Below are positions 26,313 through 34,349 of a stretch of DNA of 34,349 bases, piece after piece (the first letter of the stretch is position 1; each line of letters starts with the position of its first letter). The stretch is from Rubripirellula sp. Its GTDB lineage: Bacteria; Planctomycetota; Planctomycetia; Pirellulales; Pirellulaceae. Both the position numbers and the translations under genes were made by a program. The DNA lies in contig JAQWPZ010000018.1 in assembly GCA_029245125.1 (NCBI GenBank), forward strand, positions 1 through 34,349. The letters are read 5' to 3'. Below the pieces are notes generated by a model. That model did not search any database. It saw only the letters and a program-made list of their open reading frames with translations, and was not told where the DNA came from.

Positions 26313-29246
26313 ATGTTTGTGACGAAATCTGGATTCCACGCGAAGTTGCGGATCGCCGTTTTTTGCATCCTCGCTGCGATCCTTGTTACCACTTCATCCG
26401 CAGCCGCCTACGCAAAGGATATGCTCGATTTCAATCGCGATGTCCAGCCCTTGCTAGCCGATCGTTGCTATCCGTGTCATGGGCCAGATGAGCATTCACG
26501 CGAAGCCGACTTGCGATTGGATCGGCAGGATTCAGCGCACGGCACGAGCGAGCAAGGAGCTGCCATCGTTCCGGGCAAACCAAACTTGAGCGAATTGGTC
26601 CGCCGCATCAACAGCGAGGACAAATCCGAAATCATGCCACCGCCAGAACTGAACAAACCGTTGGCAGGTGAGGAAAAAGAAATCCTAACGCAATGGATCG
26701 CCGAGGGCGGAGCGTACCAAAAACATTGGTCATTCGTTCCACCTCGCCGATCGCAACTACCAATTGTCAGATTCGAAGCGTCGTCCAAAACTCTCGGTTC
26801 CAATCATCCCATCGATCGCTTCGTGCGTGAGAAACTGCAACAGCAGAATTTGCCAGTATCACCACCTGCAAATCGAGAAACCCTTATTCGCCGACTGACA
26901 CTCGATCTCACCGGCCTGCCGCCGACGCCTGAACAGATCGAGGCGTTTCGAAACGATTCGCGACCCAACGCATACGACCAACTGGTCGATCGATTGATGA
27001 GCACGACCGCCTACGCTGAGCGGCGTGCCCAGGACTGGCTCGACTTGGCTCGATACGCCGACACCCGCGGATTTGCGGACGACAAACCTCGCGACATATG
27101 GCCGTATCGCGACTGGGTCGTCCAAGCCATCGATCGCAACATGCCGTTCGACCAATTCACGATTCTGCAGCTAGCCGGAGATATGCTTCCAGACGCAACA
27201 AGCCAACAAACACTTGCCACCGCATTTCATCGCAATGCTCCGCAAGCGAAAGGAGTGACCTATCAGACTGAAGAATACCGAATCAAAGGTGTCATCGACC
27301 GCATCAACACCATCGGCCGCGTCTGGTTCGGCTTGACCCTGGAATGCGCTCAGTGCCACGATCACAAATTCGATCCAATTAGCCAGCGAGATTACTACTC
27401 ACTCTTTGCATTGTTCAATAATATCGAGCATCGTGGTTCTGGACACGGCCAGGGTGGGCCGACCATGGAATACACCATCACTTCCAAACAGAATGGTGAG
27501 GTTGGGCACGCCAGAAACAAGCTGGAAACGGAATTAGAGATTGCGATCGAATCGTTACCGCCGGCGCCACCAATTGACGCGAAGTATGTCATCGGCCACT
27601 GGGACCAACACGCAGTCGTCCAGGATCCCAACCAATACAATCTAACCAACGACCTAACCGTTGCCGCGAAAATCCGCACCAAAGCGACAGTTGCAGACAT
27701 CGCCTCGAAGTACGACTGGCGTGGACAACAACGTAGTTACGCGTTCGGCATCGGTGGTGAGGATGACGAAGGCAGCCGCCCAGGGCATCTCTATTTCTGG
27801 GTTTCCTCCAAACGTCACCCGTTCGCCGGAGCAACCGCTTACGGAAGTCAGCTCGTTAACAACGGACACGAGCACCGTGTCGCTGTCGAATTCGTTGCAG
27901 GTAAATCGATCCGATTGTTCGTTGACGGAATCGAAGACCCAATGGTGAAAATCACAGGTGCAATTCCAGCTTCGATTGCTCGATCCGACCGACGTCTTGC
28001 GATTGGGGCAGGATACCGAGGAACCAAAGAACCAGACGCATACCGGTTTGAGGGCGAGTTGAGTGAAGTACAACTCAGTGACCAAGCAATCGCCAATTCG
28101 TTCTTGCACGGTGAAGCCAGCAAACGAGTCAACGAACTGAAGGCCAAGCTGCGAAAACTAGATGCGCAACAGCCTCGACAGATCGTCACCAACGTGCCGA
28201 TCATGCGTGAGCGTTCCGAACCACGCAAAACCTTTGTGCATCGACGCGGAAACTTCCTAACCGCCGGTGACCAAGTCTCACCTGCGGTGCCGAATGTTTT
28301 TGCTGTGACGAACACATCCCAACCCCGCAATCGGCTCGACTTTGCGAGATGGCTCGTCAATGGCGAAAACCCTCTCGTTGCACGCGTGGTCGTGAATCGA
28401 ATCTGGCAGAATTACTTTGCGAGAGGAATCGTTGCGACCGCAGATGACTTCGGTGCGCAGGGACGCCCACCAACCCATCCTAAATTGCTGGACTGGCTGG
28501 CAGTCGAGTTGGTTCAAAGTGGCTGGGACATGAAGCACCTCCATCGCCTGATCGTCACATCGGCGACTTACCGACAATCAGCCAAAATTCCGCCGGTGAC
28601 AAAGCGAGACGATCCCGAGAATCTGCTGCTGTCCTACATGACGCGCAATCGGCTGCCGGCTGAGCAGATTCGCGACCAAGCACTCGCGGTTAGTGACTTG
28701 CTTGTTCACCAAGTTGGCGGTCCACCCGTCTTTCCAACACACCCGGAAAATTACTGGCAGCAACGGGCCCTGCCCGGTGAATGGAGCAATAGCGAAGGGA
28801 ATGCGCGGCACCGAAAGTCAATGTACACCTACTGGCGTCGAATGGCATTGCATCCCACCCTGGAATTATTGAACGCGCCGGCCCGCGAAAACTGTGTCAC
28901 ACGACGTACCATTGCAAATGTTCCCACTCAAGCCTTGGTATTGATGAACGATCCCATCTTTCACGAAGCAAGTACCGCGTTCGCAGCCCGCCTACTGAGG
29001 GAAGTAAAACAGGATGACCGCAAGCGATTGGAACGTGCATTTCGGCTGTCACTCGGACGATCACCAAGTGCCGCCGAAGGTGATCGGTTTATCCAATTTA
29101 TCACTGAACAAAACCGGCATGCTGAACAAAACCGGCATGCTGAACAAACCCGGCATGCTGACGAAACAGAAACGGACGAACAAGCGATTTGGAACTTGGT
29201 CTGCAGCGTGCTCTTGAACCTTGACGAAACGATCACACGCCCATGA
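26313..29246 (+). CDS. PSCyt1-DUF1549-LamG-DUF1553 protein
   Basis: This 977-residue secreted planctomycete protein starts at the ATG at 26313, giving a signal peptide (K-L-R-I-A-V-F-C-I-L-A-A-I-L-V). PSCyt1 has C-Y-P-C-H at 52-56. DUF1549 (L-I-R-R-L-T-L-D-L-T-G-L-P-P-T-P) ends near a second haem motif C-A-Q-C-H at 345-349. A LamG-like concanavalin domain spans roughly 425-595 (H-R-V-A-V-E-F, L-F-V-D-G-I). DUF1553 runs from about 672 (R-L-D-F-A-R-W-L-V-N-G-E-N-P-L) to 925. An 18-bp repeat adds E-Q-N-R-H-A units at the C-terminus. The stop overlaps the next ATG (ATGA) of a DUF1501 gene, the standard partner. The family probably binds haem and possibly carbohydrate, inferred from the CxxCH and LamG parts; its reaction is unknown. 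Confidence 0.93.
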   Translation: MFVTKSGFHAKLRIAVFCILAAILVTTSSAAAYAKDMLDFNRDVQPLLADRCYPCHGPDEHSREADLRLDRQDSAHGTSEQGAAIVPGKPNLSELVRRINSEDKSEIMPPPELNKPLAGEEKEILTQWIAEGGAYQKHWSFVPPRRSQLPIVRFEASSKTLGSNHPIDRFVREKLQQQNLPVSPPANRETLIRRLTLDLTGLPPTPEQIEAFRNDSRPNAYDQLVDRLMSTTAYAERRAQDWLDLARYADTRGFADDKPRDIWPYRDWVVQAIDRNMPFDQFTILQLAGDMLPDATSQQTLATAFHRNAPQAKGVTYQTEEYRIKGVIDRINTIGRVWFGLTLECAQCHDHKFDPISQRDYYSLFALFNNIEHRGSGHGQGGPTMEYTITSKQNGEVGHARNKLETELEIAIESLPPAPPIDAKYVIGHWDQHAVVQDPNQYNLTNDLTVAAKIRTKATVADIASKYDWRGQQRSYAFGIGGEDDEGSRPGHLYFWVSSKRHPFAGATAYGSQLVNNGHEHRVAVEFVAGKSIRLFVDGIEDPMVKITGAIPASIARSDRRLAIGAGYRGTKEPDAYRFEGELSEVQLSDQAIANSFLHGEASKRVNELKAKLRKLDAQQPRQIVTNVPIMRERSEPRKTFVHRRGNFLTAGDQVSPAVPNVFAVTNTSQPRNRLDFARWLVNGENPLVARVVVNRIWQNYFARGIVATADDFGAQGRPPTHPKLLDWLAVELVQSGWDMKHLHRLIVTSATYRQSAKIPPVTKRDDPENLLLSYMTRNRLPAEQIRDQALAVSDLLVHQVGGPPVFPTHPENYWQQRALPGEWSNSEGNARHRKSMYTYWRRMALHPTLELLNAPARENCVTRRTIANVPTQALVLMNDPIFHEASTAFAARLLREVKQDDRKRLERAFRLSLGRSPSAAEGDRFIQFITEQNRHAEQNRHAEQTRHADETETDEQAIWNLVCSVLLNLDETITRP
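29106..29159 (+). repeat. 18-bp tandem repeat, 3 copies, near the DUF1553 C-terminus
   Basis: Three 18-bp units GAACAAAACCGGCATGCT (two identical, third with one change) encode EQNRHA, EQNRHA, EQTRHA. A partial echo A-D-E-T follows. Near identity suggests recent duplication. Confidence 0.95.
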
Positions 29247-30715
29247 ATCAAGTTGATCCAACCCAAACGGCAATCGCTCGCCGCACATTCCTGAAAGAAT
29301 CTGCGTTGGGGCTGGGATCGATCGCGCTCCAATCGATGATGGGCCTGGAAGCTCGCGGCGACGATTCCAAAGGCAGCCACAACGGCGAAGTCACGGAGGG
29401 TCACAGCAACGTCAACCGGGGAATCCTCCGCGAAACACATCATCCCCCACGGGCAAAACGGGTGATTTTTCTGTTCATGGCTGGCGGCCCCTCCCACGTC
29501 GACTTATTCGATCCCAAGCCACTTTTGAACAAGCTGGAAGGCCAAAAGATCCCTGCCGAACTACTGAAAGATCATCAAGCTTTCGCATTGATTCGAGGAA
29601 TGCCAGAACTGAAAGGATCGCCATACCAGTTTAAACCTCACGGTGAATCCGGAACCATCATCTCTGAACTGATGCCGCATTTGGCGACCGTTGCTGACGA
29701 CTTGACTGTGATTCGGTCGATGAAGACCACGACGAACGTTCACGACCCCGGCGTCAACATGATGAATTGTGGCTCCACTCTGTTCGGTCGACCGACCCTG
29801 GGTGCCTGGCTCTCTTATGGACTTGGCAGTGAAAACCAGAACCTTCCCGCCTACGTCGTGCTGACTTCCGGCGCAGACGATGGACAGCCTTTACTACAAA
29901 GTTTTTGGGGAAATGGATTCCTCGACTCCCGACATCAGGGCGTGCCGTTCCTCAATGGCCCTGATCCGGTCCTTCATCTCCAGAACCCCGGCGGTGTATC
30001 ACGCTCCGAACGTCGCAACCAGCTCGATCTGATGGCATGGATGAATCGGCAACAACATCAGCAAGTTGGCGACCCCGAAATACTGGCAAGAATCGCTTCC
30101 TACGAGATGGCTTATCGGATGCAAACCAGTGTGCCAGAATTGAAAAATCTGAACGAGGAATCGCAACAGACACTCAAATCGTACGGTGCTGATCCGGGAA
30201 AAGCCTCCTTCGCGAACAACTGCCTGCTGGCACGGCGACTCGTCGAACGCGGTGTTCGTTTTGTACAGCTCTACGATCGTGGCTGGGATTCGCATACCGA
30301 TATCCAACGCGAGCACAAACGCCAGTGCGCTGCTGCCGACCAACCAATTGCCGCGTTACTGAAAGACCTCAAGCAGCGAGACCTATTGAAGGACACATTG
30401 GTCATTTGGGGTGGCGAATTTGGTCGAACACCGGTCGCTCAAGTCTCAGGCAAAACCTATGGCCGTGACCACCATCCGCACGGTTTTACAATGTGGCTGG
30501 CAGGGGGAGGCACGAAGCCTGGCCTCACCTTTGGGAATACTGACGACTATGGATACCACGTTGCTGAGAACCCTGTTCATGTCCGAGACCTACATGCCAC
30601 TGTCTTGCACCTTCTGGGCATCGACCACCATCGCTTCAAGTTCAAGTTCAAAGGGCTCGACTTGGGGCTAACTGGCGTCGATCCTGCCCGCGTCGTGACC
30701 GACATAGTTGGTTAA
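29243..30715 (+). CDS. DUF1501 family Tat-exported protein
   Basis: This 490-residue protein has a canonical twin-arginine signal A-R-R-T-F-L-K-E-S-A followed by a hydrophobic stretch (L-G-L-G-S-I-A-L-Q-S). The body is that of DUF1501, an alkaline-phosphatase/sulfatase-like fold: K-R-V-I-F-L-F-M-A-G-G-P-S-H-V-D-L-F-D near residue 73, G-W-D-S-H-T-D near 350, and W-G-G-E-F-G-R-T-P with D-H-H-P near 390-410. These hold the residues expected to bind metals. It overlaps the DUF1553 gene by ATGA, so the two are translationally coupled; DUF1553 and DUF1501 pairs are a planctomycete hallmark. Activity is not proven. FKFKFK near the C-terminus comes from a short hexamer run. Confidence 0.94.
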   Translation: MNQVDPTQTAIARRTFLKESALGLGSIALQSMMGLEARGDDSKGSHNGEVTEGHSNVNRGILRETHHPPRAKRVIFLFMAGGPSHVDLFDPKPLLNKLEGQKIPAELLKDHQAFALIRGMPELKGSPYQFKPHGESGTIISELMPHLATVADDLTVIRSMKTTTNVHDPGVNMMNCGSTLFGRPTLGAWLSYGLGSENQNLPAYVVLTSGADDGQPLLQSFWGNGFLDSRHQGVPFLNGPDPVLHLQNPGGVSRSERRNQLDLMAWMNRQQHQQVGDPEILARIASYEMAYRMQTSVPELKNLNEESQQTLKSYGADPGKASFANNCLLARRLVERGVRFVQLYDRGWDSHTDIQREHKRQCAAADQPIAALLKDLKQRDLLKDTLVIWGGEFGRTPVAQVSGKTYGRDHHPHGFTMWLAGGGTKPGLTFGNTDDYGYHVAENPVHVRDLHATVLHLLGIDHHRFKFKFKGLDLGLTGVDPARVVTDIVG

Positions 30716-31074
30716 CGCAATCGATATTTGCAGCCTCGAACCAACACCGATCACAGTGATTGACCAATCGCAGCCGGATCAAGTCTCGCCCAAGCGATTC
30801 CCATTGCCGCCCAAGCCGTGAAAGCTTAATCGAAAGAGAAGAATCGGTGGAACAACAAAGCAATCGCCGGATACCGCTGCCCGTTACCGTTCAGTCTGAA
30901 AGCGACGCGGCACGAACAAGATCAGCAAATTGCGGTGACCTGGCAATGCGGCAGCAGCTCACCAGCATCATCCGAAATCCTGCATCCGAAACTAAAATAC
31001 AGCATTGGGTCTGGAATGCGACAAGACTCGCGAGCTAGATTCACGCCGCGACCGTGATGGTCGACGCACTCACT
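30716..31074. other. Intergenic, no supported gene
   Basis: This is the convergent gap between the DUF1501 gene and the minus-strand kinase. A 92-codon plus frame (30760-31038) has no leader, domain or Shine-Dalgarno. No strong terminator hairpin with a T-run is visible on either strand. Confidence 0.5.
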
Positions 31075-31106
31075 CACTGGCGAACGATCTCACTGGCGAA
31101 CGATCT
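31075..31106. repeat. Perfect 16-bp tandem duplication at the kinase stop codon
   Basis: CACTGGCGAACGATCT occurs at 31075-31090 and 31091-31106 without mismatch. The second copy reaches into the TAG stop (31105-31107) of the kinase gene. Outside the reading frame the 16-bp unit is free of frame constraint. Confidence 0.95.
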
Positions 31107-32145
31107 AGGACTTTGGATACGGCCTCAACCCGAGCAGGATCTCTGCTCGCTCGGTAAGCGGTCTTTCAGACAACGTCTTATCGGTGTGCTCAGCGAGCTG
31201 GTTTCCCACCTCCGCGTACACCGCTTGGCGATCTTGACTGGTATCAATTTCAGCGCACTTTCTCTTGCCCTTAAAGAATTCAACCGTTGGTAACGTCTCT
31301 GCCTTGAACGTATCAAACCGCAACTTCAAGCTCTCAACATTGTCATCACTTCTGCCGCTGTACTTAGCGCGACCCAATATTCGTTTTTCGAGGGTCGGGA
31401 AAGGGCACTCGAAGTACAACATTTTCGGAAGCTCAGATTCCGCACCGAAAATCTCATTCCAACCCTCCAGGTTCGCCAAGGACCGGGGAAAACCATCGAT
31501 CAAAAAATTATTTTTGCCGGTCGTCCGAGTCACAGTATCCATCGCGTTCTTAAGCAAGGTCACGATGATTTCGTTGGGGACTAATTCTCCCGCAGTGATG
31601 TACTTTTTGATCGTAGCAGCGGTCGCCCCACCTGCCTCCCGCTCCGAACGCAACAAGTCACCTGTCGACAAATGAACCCAACCCAGCTGTGATTCTGCAA
31701 GCTCGCACATCGTCCCTTTTCCACTACCAGGTCCGCCGATCACGAAGACAACGTTCGGCTTTGGACAGGGCTGCCTGGGATCGCAATGGTGCAGCACAAG
31801 CTTTGGTGCAGGAGCAACCCCCATCTTGTAGACATGCCACTCTCGGTCAGTTGGTGGCAGGTCATCCTCACAAGTCATGTCGTAAGCGAGATGCCCGTCC
31901 AGACGGCAAATCCTCCAAGATTTGTAGCTATTGGAATAAGAAATCGAGGGGCTTCGTGCGGATTTCCCGTCCGCACGATCCCAAGCCATTTTTCCATTCC
32001 AGTAACCGGGGCTAGAAACCGTTCCCGATTCTGATTCGGTAGGAGGCGCCGCAGAGGGAACAAAGAGACCATCCACTTCGGGAATACCAGCACCAGACAC
32101 TTCAAGAAAGAGAGTATTTGGTTTCAGTTCGTTTGCTTCGCCCAT
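31105..32145 (-). CDS. UMP-CMP/adenylate kinase-like enzyme with extra N-terminal domain
   Basis: This 346-residue protein has a C-terminal nucleoside monophosphate kinase from residue 131: P-loop G-G-P-G-S-G-K-G-T (137-145), S-T-G-D-L-L-R-S-E (160-168), D-G-F-P-R-S (217-222) and G-R-S-D-D-N (264-269). Those motifs are closest to eukaryotic-type UMP-CMP kinase and AK1. The first 120 residues form another domain: L-F-L-E-V-S-G-A-G-I-P-E-V-D-G-L-F-V-P, then G-Y-W-N-G-K-M-A-W, W-R-I-C-R-L-D-G-H-L-A-Y-D, and W-H-V-Y-K-M-G-V-A-P-A-P. This resembles a 'V-N-G-x-Y' domain I associate with eukaryotic multi-domain proteins. The start ATG has AGGA seven bases upstream. It is monocistronic. Phosphorylation of nucleotides is likely; the N-terminal domain's role is not known. 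Confidence 0.88.
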   Translation of the reverse strand: MGEANELKPNTLFLEVSGAGIPEVDGLFVPSAAPPTESESGTVSSPGYWNGKMAWDRADGKSARSPSISYSNSYKSWRICRLDGHLAYDMTCEDDLPPTDREWHVYKMGVAPAPKLVLHHCDPRQPCPKPNVVFVIGGPGSGKGTMCELAESQLGWVHLSTGDLLRSEREAGGATAATIKKYITAGELVPNEIIVTLLKNAMDTVTRTTGKNNFLIDGFPRSLANLEGWNEIFGAESELPKMLYFECPFPTLEKRILGRAKYSGRSDDNVESLKLRFDTFKAETLPTVEFFKGKRKCAEIDTSQDRQAVYAEVGNQLAEHTDKTLSERPLTERAEILLGLRPYPKS

Positions 32146-32542
32146 AATATCCTGATCTCAAAAATGACGACGTCGATATGAGTCTCCAGACAAAGTTTAA
32201 CCCCTAGAGGAAAAAGAAGCAGGGCGGGGCCAACTCATCAACTTTCCAATACCGTCACCCTCCCATTGCCAAGATGGCGTTCACAAACCCTTGACTCACC
32301 CGCTTCCAGCACAACATTACGAATCGAACCACAACGTAATAGTGGAACGAATTTACCGAACAAAGATTGCTAACTTCACAAAAGCACACAAAGCCCTGTC
32401 CGTTATCGTCCCAAAAAGACGGGCTGTTTCCGATGTGGCAAAACGGCGGAATAAAAGCAAAAGAGCGACTATGGTAAACTAAGGCGACGGTAAACCCAGG
32501 TTGCCGATTCGAACTTAAACCCCGCCATACCAGAGTCACACC
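32146..32542. other. Divergent intergenic region, no supported gene
   Basis: This should hold promoters for the kinase (minus) and the DUF1592 gene (plus). A minus frame at 32255-32539 and a plus frame at 32291-32482 show no features of real genes. GGTAAAC occurs twice near 32470-32495. No confident promoter can be drawn. Confidence 0.5.
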
Positions 32543-34349
32543 TTGCTTGAGCTGAGATGCCTAACCTTCCTGAACCCAACCTTCCTCAAGCTAGCCCTAC
32601 TGTTGGCATGCGTGCCGACCTCGGCAACTGCAGCAGTCGATGAGAGCGAAATCGCATTGTCGTTGCTGCAAACCCACTGCGTCGATTGTCATGGGGAAAC
32701 GAATCCTGAAGCCGGCTTGCGGTTGGATCACTTAGCGGCAGATTTTGAAAATGACTCGCAGCTAGAAACCTGGCAGCACGTACTTGAACAGATCACGCTC
32801 GGATCGATGCCACCCGCCGATGCCGAACAGTTGCCCACAGCCGCCAGCATGCGAGCCAAGAACTGGATCACTGCAAAGCTGCGTTCCCAAGGCCAGGAAC
32901 CGGCAGTGCTGCACAAGCTGAACTCACCACAATTTGGCAATTATGTGAATCACGAACGACTCTTCGATGGTTCGAACCCTGGGCCTGCGTCTTCCCCATC
33001 ACGACTGTGGCGTTTGAGTCCGTATGCCTATGACGAATTCGTGAATGGATTTGGTCGCCATCTTCGTGAAGTGACGGCAATCCACCAACCGTTTCCACTC
33101 GATGCGTCTCGTGGCGAGATCGCTGATTTCGCTGCACAGCAATTCGCTGACGAAGCGACACTCCAATTGCTGATGATGAATTGCCGGACTTTGGCGGAGT
33201 ACCAAACCACCGGAGTCACCTACCGTGATCACCAGGCAAAAGAGAGGAAGGCAAAACGAACACCAGCTGAGTTCGAACCAATCCTCCAAGCGACTGAAAT
33301 GCCGACGCCCGCTGCATTAAAAGCAGCCATCGCGTTTGAATTTGATTTGCTGCTGGAACGTCGCCCCACCGCAGAAGAGTATGAAAGTCTGATCAACTTT
33401 TTCCGCAAAGCGGCTGCCGCAGGTGGCAATGCCAGCGGGCTACAAGTCACGCTGCAAGCAATCTTAATGAAGCCCGAAGCTGTTTATCGAATGGAGATTG
33501 GACTTGGTCCCACCACCAAGGATGGCCGCCGTCGATTGTCAGATACGGAGTTGGCGTTTGCGATCGCGCGAGCCTTGACCGACAAAGGGCCGAGCCAAAT
33601 CGAAGTCACTGCGCGAGATGGGAAAACGCGTTCGAGCCTGCTGGATCATGCTGTCAGTGGTGGCTTTGCTCAGGGTAGCAACTCAGCCGCGGCCAACGAC
33701 TTAACAGACCGGCGTGAAATTCAGCGTATCGTGAAAGAGATTCTAGATGCGAACAATATGTCGACGGCTAACTACCGAATGTTCACGGAAGACCACGGTA
33801 TTAAAAACACCCAAACGCTTCGCTTCTTTCGTGAATTCTTTGGGTATCACCATGCCCCCAAGGTATTCAAAGATGCCAAGCGTATCGGATTTGGTGATCG
33901 CTACTTGGTGCAACGCATGGTCGACGATGCAGATCAATTGGTGATGCACATTTTTGATGATGACCGAGACGTACTGAAACGACTATTGACGACCGAAGAA
34001 TTCTTTGTTGCTTACCTTGGTTCGCTTGAAAACATTGCACAAGACATGCACTACATCAAGACGAACAAGAATGATGCGAATTTCGCATTCAACACCGATT
34101 ACGTTCAGAAAGCGGAGGCCGAGGGTCGACACCCAATTCCGATTGAAGGCCCAAGCTCGCGGCAGTACGTCGACTTTTACAATCTCGACCATGAAACCTG
34201 GGACTATCCAACAACGCAGCCATTCCGCATGCCAACAGGACAACGGGCGGGAATCCTGACCCATCCAGCATGGCTGATTGCTTGGAGTGGAAATTTTGAC
34301 AACGATCCGATTCGACGAGGGAAATGGATTCGTGAACATCTGCTCGCAG
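32543..34349 (+). CDS. DUF1592-type haem-motif protein, C-terminus cut by window edge
   Basis: About 602 codons of an open frame continue past the right edge. The frame opens at 32519 after a TAA and has no ATG before the signal peptide; TTG at 32543 is the most plausible start. The leader is T-F-L-K-L-A-L-L-L-A-C-V-P-T-S-A-T-A. A PSCyt-like motif C-V-D-C-H follows at 46-50. G-S-M-P-P-A-D-A-E-Q, R-L-W-R-L-S-P and L-R-F-F-R-E-F-F-G-Y mark the DUF1587/1592 region, and G-I-L-T-H-P-A-W-L begins DUF1588 near the edge. It resembles the 274-2874 gene in plan but lacks the long Lys/Glu coiled coil at the same place. A DUF1552 partner may follow outside the window. Confidence 0.88.
   Translation, partial: MLELRCLTFLNPTFLKLALLLACVPTSATAAVDESEIALSLLQTHCVDCHGETNPEAGLRLDHLAADFENDSQLETWQHVLEQITLGSMPPADAEQLPTAASMRAKNWITAKLRSQGQEPAVLHKLNSPQFGNYVNHERLFDGSNPGPASSPSRLWRLSPYAYDEFVNGFGRHLREVTAIHQPFPLDASRGEIADFAAQQFADEATLQLLMMNCRTLAEYQTTGVTYRDHQAKERKAKRTPAEFEPILQATEMPTPAALKAAIAFEFDLLLERRPTAEEYESLINFFRKAAAAGGNASGLQVTLQAILMKPEAVYRMEIGLGPTTKDGRRRLSDTELAFAIARALTDKGPSQIEVTARDGKTRSSLLDHAVSGGFAQGSNSAAANDLTDRREIQRIVKEILDANNMSTANYRMFTEDHGIKNTQTLRFFREFFGYHHAPKVFKDAKRIGFGDRYLVQRMVDDADQLVMHIFDDDRDVLKRLLTTEEFFVAYLGSLENIAQDMHYIKTNKNDANFAFNTDYVQKAEAEGRHPIPIEGPSSRQYVDFYNLDHETWDYPTTQPFRMPTGQRAGILTHPAWLIAWSGNFDNDPIRRGKWIREHLLA
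32563..32592 (+). repeat. 15-bp tandem duplication in the signal-peptide region
   Basis: AACCTTCCTGAACCC (32563-32577) is followed by AACCTTCCTCAAGCT (32578-32592), 12 of 15 bases identical. It encodes part of the leader (T-F-L-N-P / T-F-L-K-L), so the duplication keeps frame and lengthens the n-region. Confidence 0.7.

Noticed and set aside
30760..31038. 92-codon plus-strand frame after DUF1501
   Set aside because: No leader, motif or ribosome site; rich in Arg/Ser as expected from a chance frame.
32557..32643. ATG start for the right-edge DUF1592 gene
   Set aside because: It is out of frame with the signal peptide and the C-V-D-C-H motif and meets a TGA after 28 codons.

Overview
The window looks like a chromosome segment of a planctomycete, most likely a Pirellulaceae (Rhodopirellula-like) bacterium. 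The diagnostic genes are the planctomycete-type cytochrome/DUF families (PSCyt-DUF1549-DUF1553, DUF1592/1588/1585, DUF1552, DUF1501), a secreted formylglycine sulfatase, and a small membrane protein beginning with the planctomycete-style N-P-Y-A-P-P tail. Shine-Dalgarno signals are weak or patchy, also usual for this phylum. No rRNA, tRNA, CRISPR array or transposase gene was seen.

Layout. (1) 1-4352, minus strand: a DUF1552 Tat-type protein, a large DUF1592/1588/1585 haem-motif protein, and the N-terminus of a further PSCyt-like protein cut by the window edge. (2) 4353-6320: a long stretch without an intact gene, holding short repeats, a hairpin and what looks like a decayed gene (about 5207-6072). 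(3) 6321-10135: an uncharacterised, possibly macro-domain-like protein, a small polytopic membrane protein, and a sulfatase on the minus strand. (4) 10878-17460: a DUF2339/DUF3999 membrane pair with overlapping ATGA, then an ABC-2 type ATPase/permease pair. (5) 17576-22163: a surface-glycan region with a sulfotransferase, a GT-A-like protein and two GT4 glycosyltransferases meeting tail to tail. (6) 22445-26107: a compact unknown cluster (TerB/EF-hand-like two-TM protein, beta-rich lipoprotein, Cys/His-rich zinc-finger-like protein, MurG-like glycosyltransferase). (7) 26313-30715: a PSCyt1-DUF1549-LamG-DUF1553 protein overlapping a DUF1501 Tat protein, the classic planctomycete pair. (8) 31105-32145, minus: an UMP-CMP/adenylate kinase with an unusual, eukaryote-like N-terminal domain. 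(9) 32543-end: a second DUF1592-type gene, cut by the window edge.

The most distinctive signal not explained by gene content is the number of short direct tandem repeats with 12-21 bp units and 2-5 copies. Inside intact reading frames the unit length is a multiple of three (12, 15, 18 or 21 bp). Between genes or in the decayed gene it is 14, 16, 17 or 19 bp. Several sit on or beside a start or stop codon; the clearest is a 21-bp repeat giving the sulfatase five successive in-frame ATG codons.

All functional statements come from motifs read by eye; no database search was run. Substrates of the sulfatase, sulfotransferase and glycosyltransferases, and the roles of the DUF proteins, are not determined by the sequence.
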